This document shows positions 1-6,694 of a stretch of DNA of 12,600 bases, piece after piece. Position 1 is the first letter of the stretch. Every line of letters starts with the position of its first letter. The notes under the pieces were generated by a model that was not told the DNA's origin, did no database searches, and was given only the letters and a program-made list of their open reading frames with translations. Source of the stretch: Thermodesulfovibrionia bacterium (lineage in GTDB: Bacteria; Nitrospirota; Thermodesulfovibrionia; UBA6902); the NCBI GenBank assembly GCA_947258735.1, contig CAMYJJ010000063.1, forward strand, positions 1-12,600, in the 5' to 3' direction. A program made the translations under genes and the position numbers.

Positions 1-633
1 GATTTTTTTAAATACAGCCTGGGCTCTCTCTGAAAGCTCTTCCATATCAGCCAGCACAGCACTGCGGACCCGTTTTTTGCTTTTTTCATATTTAATAAGG
101 ACTTTAAGTTCGCTAAGGGAGTCACCATAGGCAGAAATCTCATCGTTAAAGTCTTGTGCCACTTCAACCATGGTCTCCAGCCTGAAGAGAGTAGAATCCA
201 GAATATAATTTGTTTTTTCGTCCTGCTCCATGTCCTGATTGTCTTCGTTTTCAACAAGTTCTTTCTCAATCCTCTTTGTTAAAGACAGGGGTTTGATAAT
301 CTCTCCGATAATTTCCTTGCCCTCGATAAGTTTTTTTGCGAGTTCAACTTCTTCACTCTTCGTAAGGATCGATATGTCTCCCATGGAGTGGAAATAGGCC
401 TGAACCAGGTCCTCTGTTTTCTCATACTCAGGTGCGGCAACTTCTTCTTTTGGGGCTGATTCATCACTATCAACTATTTTTACTCCCATGTCACTGAGCA
501 GGTCCATCAGCTCTTCTATCTCATCAGGAGTGAAAAATTCAGACGGCAGGGCATCGTTAATCTCATCATAGGTAAGTGTCCCCCGTTTTTTGCCTATTTC
601 GATTAATTCATCGAATACATCTTTTTCTTTCAT
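1..633 (-). CDS. rpoD: RNA polymerase primary sigma factor RpoD (sigma-70), N-terminal 211 codons, cut by the window edge
   Basis: This is the N-terminal part of the vegetative sigma factor, which directs RNA polymerase to -35/-10 promoters. The reading frame is open from the ATG at 633 to base 1 with no stop, so the gene is truncated only by the window. Residues 1-55 (MKEKDVFDELIEIGKKRGTL...) fit region 1.1, the acidic autoinhibitory domain of primary sigmas. An acidic linker follows. Residues 74-105 (EDLVQAYFHSMGDISILT then EEVELAKKLIEGK) fit region 1.2, and the non-conserved region begins after that. Having region 1.1 argues for a primary sigma rather than a group 2-4 alternative. The start is supported by a GGAGG Shine-Dalgarno at 643-647 and by a promoter at 664-692. 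Regions 2-4 lie outside the window, so the identification rests on the N-terminus only. Confidence 0.93.
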   Translation of the reverse strand, partial: MKEKDVFDELIEIGKKRGTLTYDEINDALPSEFFTPDEIEELMDLLSDMGVKIVDSDESAPKEEVAAPEYEKTEDLVQAYFHSMGDISILTKSEEVELAKKLIEGKEIIGEIIKPLSLTKRIEKELVENEDNQDMEQDEKTNYILDSTLFRLETMVEVAQDFNDEISAYGDSLSELKVLIKYEKSKKRVRSAVLADMEELSERAQAVFKKI

Positions 634-663
634 ATAATTGATCCTCCGGGCATATAACTTTTA

Positions 664-692
664 AGTATAACATAATTAATACATGAACTCAA
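664..692 (-). promoter_or_regulatory. Sigma-70 promoter of rpoD
   Basis: On the minus strand, TTGAGT (687-692) and TATACT (664-669) are separated by exactly 17 bp. A TG-like extension (TGT) sits directly before the -10. The start point would fall near 657, leaving a leader of about two dozen bases carrying the GGAGG ribosome binding site. It lies about 150 nt beyond the HIT gene stop, so rpoD can be transcribed independently of the upstream cluster. Confidence 0.72.
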
Positions 693-784
693 TAACTTGA
701 AAGAGAGTCGTCCATTTTTATAGAAAACATAAAATTATGATTAGAATCAGGCTATTAACCCGCTACATGTAACATTATGAGATG

Positions 785-804
785 AAAAGAGACAGGGATT
801 CTCT
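785..804 (-). terminator. Weak terminator-like hairpin after the HIT gene
   Basis: On the minus strand AGAGA and TCTCT (5-bp stem, 7-nt loop) are followed by TTTC. It lies 35 nt past the HIT stop and before the rpoD promoter, where a terminator would make sense. The stem is short and the U-run poor, so this is tentative. Confidence 0.25.
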
Positions 805-838
805 GGTGTGTTCGTAGACGAAAAAAATATCCGGAGAC

Positions 839-1342
839 CTATGTGAGAAAAAACGTGACCAGCTTTTTGTATGTCTGCATCAGATGTTCAGGCATTACCC
901 TGGTCTCTGCAATAATCGGCATGCTGTCGGTATCACCTGTCCAGCGCGGTACTACATGTATATGCATATGAGATTCCATTCCTGCGCCGGCTACCTTGCC
1001 GAAGTTCAGACCCATATTAAAGCCGTCAGGGTTCAGAACCTGCTTGAGAATTCCGGTAGACCGTTCCACATTTTTGATCAGATCAAAAAGCACATCATCA
1101 CCAAGACCATCAAAAGAAGAAGTGTGGAAATAGGGGACGACCATCAGGTGACCGCTATTGTAGGGGTATTTGTTTAACAGGACAAAGCATTTTTTCGACC
1201 GGTGAAGGATAAGGTTTTTTTTGTCTCTTGAAGCAGTGGCCCTGTTCTTTTCTTTTTTTGAAATATCACAGAACAGGCATGAATCATGTTTATTATCATC
1301 AAGAATATACTCCATCCTCCAGGGGGCCCATAACCTCTTCAT
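839..1342 (-). CDS. HIT-family protein (histidine triad nucleotide hydrolase/transferase)
   Basis: A 167-residue cytosolic protein of the HIT superfamily, whose members attack nucleotide alpha-phosphates (for example diadenosine polyphosphates or nucleoside phosphoramidates) through a histidine triad. The triad is visible as HMHIHVVPRW starting at residue 125 (His125, His127, His129). The N-terminus MKRLWAPWRMEYI is typical of the bacterial AP4A-phosphorylase-like HIT subgroup. CLFC (residues 22-25) is the pair of cysteines that often binds zinc in this subgroup, probably with later histidines. PYNSGHLMVVPYFH (60-73) is the usual nucleotide-pocket strand. An AAGGAG ribosome binding site supports the start. 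It lies 12 nt downstream of the UDG gene on the same strand, so it is probably cotranscribed. The exact substrate cannot be told from sequence. Confidence 0.9.
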   Translation of the reverse strand: MKRLWAPWRMEYILDDNKHDSCLFCDISKKEKNRATASRDKKNLILHRSKKCFVLLNKYPYNSGHLMVVPYFHTSSFDGLGDDVLFDLIKNVERSTGILKQVLNPDGFNMGLNFGKVAGAGMESHMHIHVVPRWTGDTDSMPIIAETRVMPEHLMQTYKKLVTFFLT

Positions 1343-1354
1343 ACCTTCTCCTTC

Positions 1355-2122
1355 TCAGTCTTTCAGTTTTTCCAGGACTTTCTGCGCGTCATCCCAGACA
1401 AGCCATTTGTCCCTCGGGTTTCTCAACAGGTAAGCAGGATGAAACGTCGGCATGAGAGGGATATCATGAAAGCTGAAAAAACTCCCCCTCATCTTTCCAA
1501 TGGGCATTTTCATGCCAAGGATGGACTGCGCTGAAACCCTGCCAAGACTCATAATCACTCCGGGATGGATGATCTCAGCCTGGCGTTCCACAAAGGGTTT
1601 GCATGTGGCTATTTCGTCCTCTTCAGGGTCCCTGTTAAACGGTGGTCTGCACTTAACAATATTTGCAATGTATACGTCCTCGCGTTTCATGCCCATTTTT
1701 TCAATAAGCCGGGTCAGAAGTTTACCGGCCTCTCCCACAAAAGGACGGGCCTGCATGTCCTCGTCCCTGCCGGGCCCTTCTCCAATAAACATGAGCCTGG
1801 CGTTTGCAGACCCTTCGCCAAAGACCACGTTTTTTCTCTCCTTATGGAGCTTGCATCTTGTGCAGTCCCCTATCTCTTCCCTGAGCTGCTTAAGGGCCCT
1901 TTCGTTGTCGATGGAAGGCCTGTATGGTGAGTCTTCTGTTATGACAGCAGGGGTGTCAGAACCTGCATACACGGGTTTACTTTTCAAAAGGTCAATAATG
2001 TTATCCTGCTTGATGGGAATATATTTAAATCCAAGCTCTTCATACACCGCGAACGCCTTTAACAGTTCCTTTGTCATTTCTCTTTTATCCATAGGTATCT
2101 GTTCCGGTTTCACTCTCCCCAT
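1355..2122 (-). CDS. udg: Family 4 uracil-DNA glycosylase (4Fe-4S)
   Basis: A 255-residue base-excision-repair enzyme that removes uracil from DNA. The family 4 signature is complete. Motif 1 is GEGPGRDED at 114-122. Motif 3 is HPAYLLR at 228-234. Four cysteines (Cys87, Cys90, Cys158, Cys174) have spacing CX2C-X67-CX15C, which fits the 4Fe-4S ligands of thermophilic family 4 UDGs. About 80 residues precede the catalytic domain; such extensions are common in bacterial annotations of this family. The start is uncertain: the ATG at 2122 overlaps the end of nadK by 13 nt with no obvious Shine-Dalgarno, and Met11 (ATG at 2092) would leave a 17-nt gap. Neither choice touches the catalytic domain. 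It lies between nadK and the HIT gene in the same operon. Confidence 0.94.
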   Translation of the reverse strand: MGRVKPEQIPMDKREMTKELLKAFAVYEELGFKYIPIKQDNIIDLLKSKPVYAGSDTPAVITEDSPYRPSIDNERALKQLREEIGDCTRCKLHKERKNVVFGEGSANARLMFIGEGPGRDEDMQARPFVGEAGKLLTRLIEKMGMKREDVYIANIVKCRPPFNRDPEEDEIATCKPFVERQAEIIHPGVIMSLGRVSAQSILGMKMPIGKMRGSFFSFHDIPLMPTFHPAYLLRNPRDKWLVWDDAQKVLEKLKD

Positions 2123-2955
2123 TTGAGTTTTGTACGCAGCAGTTTAAAGTAATCCCTGTCCTGCAGTGTCAGAAATTTCGTCTTGTAGTCGGCTTTTCTG
2201 ATGCGTACCCTGTCTTTGACCATCAGGGGAAAGCCCTCCTGACCGTCAAGGGTCATGTATATATCGTTTCCATTCTTGACATGCATATCAATAACAAACG
2301 TATCAGGCAAAACGATAGGCCTGCTGGTGAGTGTATGAGGACATATGGGTGTCATCAGGAATGTCTCAAGGGTCGGATAGAGAATAGGCCCGCCCGCAGA
2401 AAGTGAATGACCGGTGGACCCGGTAGGGGTGGAGGTAATAAGGCCGTCCAGTCTGAATGTTGTCACATACTGTTTATCAATTAATACGTCTATTTCAAAC
2501 ATTCTGGACAATGCGCTTTTATTTAATACAACATCATTCAGTGCGTTATGCTGTATTATTCTTTTCCTGCTCCGGTACACGTCTGCGAGGAGCATAATCC
2601 TTTCTTCAAAGCAGCACTCCTCAGACACGATCATTTTAATATTTTTACGAACTTCATCTCTCCTGAGTTCGGTGATAAATCCAAGCCCTCCCATATTTAT
2701 CCCCAGGATAGGAATTCCCCGGTCACCGACATCCCTTGCCGCACTCAGGACCGTACCATCTCCACCGAATACGATAATAATGTCTGATAATGCTGGGATC
2801 TCTTTTCGCAGATAGCCTTTCATTTTGAGAGATGACGCTGTTTCCTTTTCGATATAAAATGTATAGTCTTTATTACTGAGCCATTTCATCAGGTCTTTAA
2901 CAGCCTTTATAATTTTTGGCTCATCTCTTTTTGTAATAATACCAATCCGTTTCAT
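2110..2955 (-). CDS. nadK: NAD kinase
   Basis: A 281-residue ATP/polyphosphate-dependent NAD kinase making NADP+ from NAD+ in the cytosol. It has the family landmarks in order: FGGDGTVLSAAR (63-74, with the GGDG motif at 64-67), GINMGGLGFITE (85-96), the NDVV strand (140-143), the glycine-rich segment from DG at 170 through STPTGSTGHS to SAGGP (186-190), and LDGQ (236-239). Length is normal. The STGHS variation of the more usual STAYS is minor. Its ATG overlaps the tsaE stop as ATGA, which indicates translational coupling. Its 3' end overlaps the annotated UDG start. Being in the same cluster as nnr is sensible: one gene supplies NADP(H), the other repairs hydrated NAD(P)H. Confidence 0.96.
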   Translation of the reverse strand: MKRIGIITKRDEPKIIKAVKDLMKWLSNKDYTFYIEKETASSLKMKGYLRKEIPALSDIIIVFGGDGTVLSAARDVGDRGIPILGINMGGLGFITELRRDEVRKNIKMIVSEECCFEERIMLLADVYRSRKRIIQHNALNDVVLNKSALSRMFEIDVLIDKQYVTTFRLDGLITSTPTGSTGHSLSAGGPILYPTLETFLMTPICPHTLTSRPIVLPDTFVIDMHVKNGNDIYMTLDGQEGFPLMVKDRVRIRKADYKTKFLTLQDRDYFKLLRTKLKWGE

Positions 2956-3371
2956 AATTCCAAACCTTCCAGTTCTATATCCCGGATATTGTCTCCTGCA
3001 TGGGTCATCCTCACTTTGATGCTGTAGTCCGGGATTTCATCATATGCGTTTTCAGCCCATTCCACTACAGATATACCATCAGAACGAAAATATTCATGCA
3101 GTCCCAACTCAGGGGCTTCTCCGTGCATGATCCTGTACAGGTCAATATGATAAAAGGGAATGTCACCATGATGCTCTGCGATGATGGTAAAGCTGGCACT
3201 GGTTATGTCATGTTCCTTTATACCGAAAGAAGAGGCGATACCTTTTGTTATGGTGGTTTTGCCTGCTCCCAGTTCTCCATACAGGCAGACAACATCTCCG
3301 GGTTTCAGCTTCTGTCCTACCCTGCGGCCGAGACGTATCGTTTCACTTTCATTTTTGCTCCGAAGTGTCAT
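2952..3371 (-). CDS. tsaE: tRNA N6-threonylcarbamoyladenosine (t6A) biosynthesis ATPase TsaE
   Basis: A 139-residue P-loop protein. With TsaB and TsaD it forms the complex that puts threonylcarbamoyl on A37 of ANN-decoding tRNAs. The Walker A motif GELGAGKTT is at 32-40, preceded by the strand GDVVCLY. SASFTII (58-64) stands in for the usual SPTF switch segment, HIDLYR at 75-80 is diagnostic for the family, and GISVVEWAE (99-107) holds the family's EW pair. Length is normal for TsaE. It overlaps both neighbours by 4 nt (ATGA with the CBS gene upstream and with nadK downstream), so it is tightly coupled. The partners tsaB and tsaD are not in this window. Confidence 0.95.
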   Translation of the reverse strand: MTLRSKNESETIRLGRRVGQKLKPGDVVCLYGELGAGKTTITKGIASSFGIKEHDITSASFTIIAEHHGDIPFYHIDLYRIMHGEAPELGLHEYFRSDGISVVEWAENAYDEIPDYSIKVRMTHAGDNIRDIELEGLEL

Positions 3372-3814
3372 CCTGTCATGGACCTGACCACATCGGCCTT
3401 GCCGACGATACCAACAACTTCATTGTCTTTTACAACAGGTAACAGGTGAATATGCTTTTCAGCCATTATCGTGGCGATCTCTTCAAGGCTCGTGTCTTCT
3501 GAAATTGAAAGGACCTTTTTAGTGCATATCTCACCGACCGTAGTTGCCACCATTTTCTTTATCTCATCTTCAACCTTTCCTGAATCAAGGAGAAAGTAGG
3601 CGTCAAAGAGACGGACTATGGTTGGAATATGAAAGCGTTTGTTCTTTTTTATGAGGTCATTTTCCGTTACAATGCCGATTAACTGATTATCATCATCAAT
3701 GACCGGTACGCCGCTGATTTTGTGGTCTATAAGCAGTCGTGCAAGTTCTTCAATCGTTGTGTCATTTTTTGCAGTAATTACGTCCTTTGTCATTATGTCT
3801 GTGGCTTTAAGCAT
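3368..3814 (-). CDS. Two-CBS-domain protein
   Basis: A 148-residue protein made almost entirely of a CBS-domain pair (Bateman module), which typically binds adenine nucleotides. CBS1 spans about 5-60 (MTKDVITAKNDTTIEELARL, then GVPVIDDDNQLIGIVTENDL). CBS2 spans about 88-146 (KKVLSISEDTSLEEIATIM, then HLLPVVKDNEVVGIVGKADV). The charged helix between them (about 61-87) carries no recognisable extra domain. GGAGG sits 5 nt before the ATG. It overlaps tsaE by 4 nt and starts 36 nt after pgeF. A CBS protein between NAD(P)HX repair and t6A/NAD kinase genes suggests sensing of adenylate or NAD state, but that is inference; no effector partner is visible. Confidence 0.88.
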   Translation of the reverse strand: MLKATDIMTKDVITAKNDTTIEELARLLIDHKISGVPVIDDDNQLIGIVTENDLIKKNKRFHIPTIVRLFDAYFLLDSGKVEDEIKKMVATTVGEICTKKVLSISEDTSLEEIATIMAEKHIHLLPVVKDNEVVGIVGKADVVRSMTG

Positions 3815-3850
3815 TTGACCTCCATAATCATTATGATATATTTCGATATA

Positions 3851-4543
3851 TTACCACATTCCGATAAATGCACCCTGTCGTCCTCTCGTTTCACGAGCAT
3901 ACCGGTAAGAATAATAAGTATCAGGGTTACAGAATGTACAGTCTTCGGATTTCCAGATATTATAGTCAGGCACTCCTGCGTTAAATGCCTGTATCCTGTT
4001 TGCTTCTGCAAGGTCCAACATATATTTATCTCCCTTTGGATCAATATAGTTTCCCTGTCCTGTTCTTATTTTCACGGCATCCTTAACGCGCGCATCAACT
4101 TCATAACTGCATTTTTTTATGCTCGGCCCTATAGCGACCAGAATATCGACAGGCAGCGAGTTGAACCTTTCTATCATGAGCAATAATGTCTTTTCAAGAA
4201 TCCCTCCTGCTGTTCCTTTCCAGCCTGCATGGACAGCAGCAATGATTTTTCTGTTCTGGTCATACACAAGAACCGGCACACAGTCTGCAACGACAACTCC
4301 GATGAATACATCCGTTCTGTCCGTAATCACCGCATCAGCAGTTTCCGGATGCATATCCGACTCAAGAACATGAATATGGTTTGTATGTTTCTGTATGGGA
4401 AGATAGACACTGTCATCTGCCAGTCCATATTCCTCATAAAGGGCCTCTCTTATGCTGATATGATGCTCAGAGAAATGTCTTGTAGTGAAAAAGGCCCTGA
4501 TGCCAGTTGTGCGTATGTTGGGTGTGTGGATAATGGATTTCAT
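3851..4543 (-). CDS. pgeF: Laccase-domain protein PgeF/YfiH (peptidoglycan editing factor / purine nucleoside phosphorylase family)
   Basis: A 230-residue protein of the YfiH (DUF152) family. E. coli members edit misincorporated serine in peptidoglycan precursors; other members (FAMIN/LACC1 type) show purine nucleoside phosphorylase or adenosine deaminase activity. The metal-site residues are visible: His53 in QKHTNHIHV, Cys88 in VVADCVPVLV (84-93) and His105 in AAVHAGWKGT (102-111). GPSIKKCSYEV at 139-149 and the C-terminal CTFC (202-205) with YSYR and RQGAFIG are also typical. The N-terminal third is compressed: after FFTTR (18-22) the usual GGVS...SLNLG segment is missing, and the protein is at the short end of the family. 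The start has no strong Shine-Dalgarno. The gene follows nnr across a 132-nt gap that contains a repeat. Confidence 0.9.
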   Translation of the reverse strand: MKSIIHTPNIRTTGIRAFFTTRHFSEHHISIREALYEEYGLADDSVYLPIQKHTNHIHVLESDMHPETADAVITDRTDVFIGVVVADCVPVLVYDQNRKIIAAVHAGWKGTAGGILEKTLLLMIERFNSLPVDILVAIGPSIKKCSYEVDARVKDAVKIRTGQGNYIDPKGDKYMLDLAEANRIQAFNAGVPDYNIWKSEDCTFCNPDTYYSYRYARETRGRQGAFIGMW

Positions 4544-4549
4544 TTAAAG

Positions 4550-4659
4550 CTCAGTAATGCTATGCAGGGGCAAAGGCACAAAGTTTATAACAACTAAAGA
4601 TGGAGAATATATTCGTCTTTTCTTCACTTTGTCCCTATGTGCCTTTGTGCCTCAGTAAT
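4550..4659. repeat. Short imperfect inverted-repeat element flanked by 9-bp direct repeats
   Basis: Between nnr and pgeF, CTCAGTAAT occurs at 4550-4558 and again at 4651-4659, in direct orientation. Between them lie imperfect inverted arms: 4566-4580 (AGGGGCAAAGGCACA) and 4638-4652 (TGTGCCTTTGTGCCT), 13 of 15 positions complementary, separated by 57 nt of AT-rich sequence. The right arm overlaps the second direct repeat by two bases. Repeats of the GGCACAAAGGCACAAAG type are dispersed in many environmental bacterial genomes (general recollection). The arrangement looks like a MITE-like insertion with a 9-bp target duplication, or a hairpin in the nnr-pgeF transcript. Confidence 0.6.
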
Positions 4660-4675
4660 AATATTTTCTATATAA

Positions 4676-6217
4676 TTAGCATGAAATAATGGACCTGAAT
4701 ACCCGGGGAAGTTCCTTGATAATATCAGACGCGACCATGGACCGCTCGCCTTTTCTTTCCGCAGCCATATCGCCCGCACATCCGTGCATGTACACGCCAA
4801 GTGAGGATGCATCCTGTGGGGATAAGCCCTGGGCAAGAAATGACGCGATCATGCCTGACAGTACATCACCTGTTCCGGCTGTTGCCATTCCGGGATTGCC
4901 TGATGAATTGATACATGCCTCACCTTCAGGTGTTGCCGTTACCGTAGGGACCCCTTTTAATACAAGATATGTTTTTGTTTTTTTTGCAAATGATAAGGCC
5001 CTGTTAATTCTGTCAGGGTCTTCGCTGCCTTTACCTTTAACATGTCCCTCAAGTCTGGACATCTCTCCGGGATGAGGAGTGAGAATCACAGGGGCTTTGC
5101 ACTTTTTCAGGACTCCCGTATTACCGGACAAGGCATTCAGGCCGTCAGCATCAATCACAACAGGCACATGTGAACGCGATACTACTTCAGTTACGAGTTT
5201 CTTAATATCATCATCTACGGAAAGTCCGGGACCTAAAACCATTGCATCTGCCCGTGCCTTTAGAAATTTCATGATAGAATCTGCAGCCTTATAAGAGATG
5301 GTCCCGTTTCCCTTATCCTCAAGAGGCAGGATCATTTCTTCTGTTACCCGGGACTGCAATGAGTTAACAACTGTTTCAGCTGTTCCGATGGTCACCAGTC
5401 CGGCGCCGGTTTTTAAACATGCCCTTGCCGCCATAAGCGCTGCGCCTGTTTTTCCTCTTGACCCTGCTATTACAAAAACATGTCCAAACGTGCCTTTATG
5501 AGAAGACGCTGGTCTGGCTGGAAGTAATGAGCGTGCATCATCCGGGCGGAGAAGATTGGCCCTGATCTTATCGGCGCTGAGAAGAGATTCCGGAAACCCG
5601 ATATCTTCGATACATAACTTCCCGGTATGTTCAGCTCCCGGATAGATCAGGTGCCCCCTTTTGGGCAGACCAAATGTCACGGTCACATCCGCTTTCACTG
5701 CCGTACCCATCACTTGTCCGGTATCTGAAGAGATTCCTGATGGTATATCAACGGCGACAACAGGGCAGGACAGCCAGTTTGCTTTTTTAATCATGTCAGA
5801 GATGGGGGCTTTAACATTCTGTTTGAGACCGGTCCCAAGCAGGGCATCTATTATAAGGTAATGCCCGGATAAACGTGTACGCTGGAATTTCTGTACAGAA
5901 AATACAGGGACCATGAACTTCTTTGCGATATCATAATTGGTCTTTGCATCACCTTTCAGCCTGGCTGGTGAAGATGTTAAGTAGACTTCAACCTTCCTGC
6001 CCTGATTATGCAGTTCCCTGGCTATGACAAAACCGTCTCCACCGTTATTCCCGCCCCCGCATAAGACGGCTATTTTTTTATGAGGGTAAAGATTATTAAT
6101 CTGATCAACGACAGAGAGTCCTGCCCTTTCCATCAGCACAATACCGGCAATCCCGAAACTGTTAATAGTTTTCCGGTCGATATCCTGTATTTCCTTTGCT
6201 GTTGCTACTTTTAACAT
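4676..6217 (-). CDS. nnr: Bifunctional NAD(P)HX epimerase / ADP- or ATP-dependent NAD(P)HX dehydratase
   Basis: A 513-residue fusion that repairs hydrated NADH and NADPH. The N-terminal YjeF_N/AIBP epimerase domain (about 1-215) interconverts R- and S-NAD(P)HX and shows NNGGDGFV (57-64), IIDALLGTG (122-130) and AVDIPSGI (155-162). The C-terminal YjeF_C/CARKD ribokinase-fold dehydratase domain (about 225-510) shows GHVFVIAGSRGKTGAA (245-260), VLGPGLS (327-333), VVIDADGLNAL (353-363), TPHPGEMSRL (380-389) and the catalytic NPGMATAGTGDVLSG (441-455). Length is typical of the bacterial fusion. No strong Shine-Dalgarno precedes the ATG at 6217. It heads the minus-strand cluster that also contains nadK. 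Upstream is a repeat-rich spacer, so its promoter was not located with confidence. Confidence 0.96.
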   Translation of the reverse strand: MLKVATAKEIQDIDRKTINSFGIAGIVLMERAGLSVVDQINNLYPHKKIAVLCGGGNNGGDGFVIARELHNQGRKVEVYLTSSPARLKGDAKTNYDIAKKFMVPVFSVQKFQRTRLSGHYLIIDALLGTGLKQNVKAPISDMIKKANWLSCPVVAVDIPSGISSDTGQVMGTAVKADVTVTFGLPKRGHLIYPGAEHTGKLCIEDIGFPESLLSADKIRANLLRPDDARSLLPARPASSHKGTFGHVFVIAGSRGKTGAALMAARACLKTGAGLVTIGTAETVVNSLQSRVTEEMILPLEDKGNGTISYKAADSIMKFLKARADAMVLGPGLSVDDDIKKLVTEVVSRSHVPVVIDADGLNALSGNTGVLKKCKAPVILTPHPGEMSRLEGHVKGKGSEDPDRINRALSFAKKTKTYLVLKGVPTVTATPEGEACINSSGNPGMATAGTGDVLSGMIASFLAQGLSPQDASSLGVYMHGCAGDMAAERKGERSMVASDIIKELPRVFRSIISC

Positions 6218-6314
6218 GGATGTCTCTGTTCCGTTTCAGACCAGTATAAAATACAGGATGTTAATTATCAATTGTAGATCGATTATTTTTCTTCTCTGTT
6301 TGCATAAGTATCTT

Positions 6315-6425
6315 TCTCCCCCTCTGTAAAAGGGGATCAAGGGGGATTTTACGGAAGGATGTATCAAATAATCTCCCCTGACCCTAGCTACCGGCAGGCA
6401 GGCCCTCTTTGCCAAAGAGGGGGGT
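6315..6425. repeat. GC-rich dispersed-repeat patch with hairpins
   Basis: Two modules. At 6316-6350, CTCCCCCTCTGTAAAAGGGG is followed by ATCAAGGGGGATTTT, with CCCCT/AGGGG able to pair across 7 nt. At 6373-6425, CTCCCCTGACCC leads into ACCGGCAGGCAGG and then a perfect hairpin, CCCTCTTT (6403-6410), GCC, AAAGAGGG (6414-6421). Sequences of the AATCCCCCTTGATCCCC type are common dispersed repeats in Nitrospirota-like and deltaproteobacterial genomes (recollection, not searched). The composition is unlike the flanking genes. Confidence 0.55.
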
Positions 6426-6525
6426 CGGAAGATCATTTTTCGTTCTTCTTTATGAAATTCGATGAAGTTTGATCTGTTTATGAGTGTCCGGACTGACATA
6501 ATAATAAGCCTGTCACTTCTGCTCG

Positions 6526-6572
6526 TCAGGAGTCTGAAGTTAGCTGATTCCGGACAAGCCGGAATGACATGG
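6526..6572. repeat. ATTCCGG hairpin repeat, copy A
   Basis: ATTCCGG (6547-6553), loop ACAAG, CCGGAAT (6559-6565) forms a perfect 7-bp hairpin followed by GACAT. The segment from GTCAGGA to GACAT is closely related to one at 10321-10374 (GTCAGGA-TCT, a gap of variable sequence, then GATTCCGGAC-AG and an AAT-AC end), so the two are copies of one dispersed repeat. Confidence 0.6.
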
Positions 6573-6636
6573 TATGTGGCGAGATCTTTTTTGCAGATAA
6601 GAGAATCATTATGCCCTATCCATAAACTCTATATTG

Positions 6637-6682
6637 ATATGCCTTGACTGGCATATATCTAAGTCATATAATAAAGGCATAT
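6637..6682 (+). promoter_or_regulatory. Probable VapB/VapBC autoregulatory operator
   Basis: A perfect 7-bp palindrome, ATATGCC (6637-6643) and GGCATAT (6650-6656), brackets the -35 hexamer. A further half-site GGCATAT (6676-6682) lies at the predicted transcription start, and a looser GCATATA follows at 6689-6695. RHH antitoxins commonly repress their own operon with the toxin as corepressor. Binding here would block RNA polymerase directly. The palindrome is seen; its role is inferred. Confidence 0.65.
6644..6672 (+). promoter_or_regulatory. Sigma-70 promoter of vapBC
   Basis: TTGACT (6644-6649) and a perfect TATAAT (6667-6672) are separated by 17 bp, one mismatch from full consensus. Transcription would start near 6679, giving a leader of about 16 nt that contains the GGAGGT Shine-Dalgarno (6683-6688) six bases before the vapB ATG. 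Confidence 0.8.
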
Positions 6683-6694
6683 GGAGGTGCATAT

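Larger units (their letters stand above)
6218..6694. other. Repeat-rich divergent spacer between nnr and vapBC
   Basis: This 477-nt spacer carries no gene I can support. It holds the nnr 5' flank, a GC-rich repeat patch (6315-6425), an ATTCCGG hairpin repeat (6526-6572) and the vapBC promoter/operator (6637-6682). A minus-strand open frame across 6236-6499 is formed by translated repeat sequence and is not a credible gene. Confidence 0.7.

Noticed and set aside
1500..2126. Plus-strand open frame of 208 codons opposite the UDG gene
   Set aside because: A shadow of the minus-strand UDG, whose 4Fe-4S cysteines and catalytic motifs are complete; the shadow protein shows no domain.
3793..4044. 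Minus-strand open frame overlapping the pgeF 3' end and CBS start
   Set aside because: An alternative frame of pgeF; the 36-nt pgeF-CBS gap and the GGAGG before the CBS gene explain the region.
6236..6499. Minus-strand open frame of 87 codons in the nnr-vapBC spacer
   Set aside because: It spans the GC-rich repeat patch, has no ribosome binding site, and its translation is what such repeats give in that frame.
6644..6694. Upstream ATG giving vapB 17 extra residues
   Set aside because: It lies at the -35 box of the promoter, and the extension does not match the RHH family start; GGAGGT fits the ATG at 6695.
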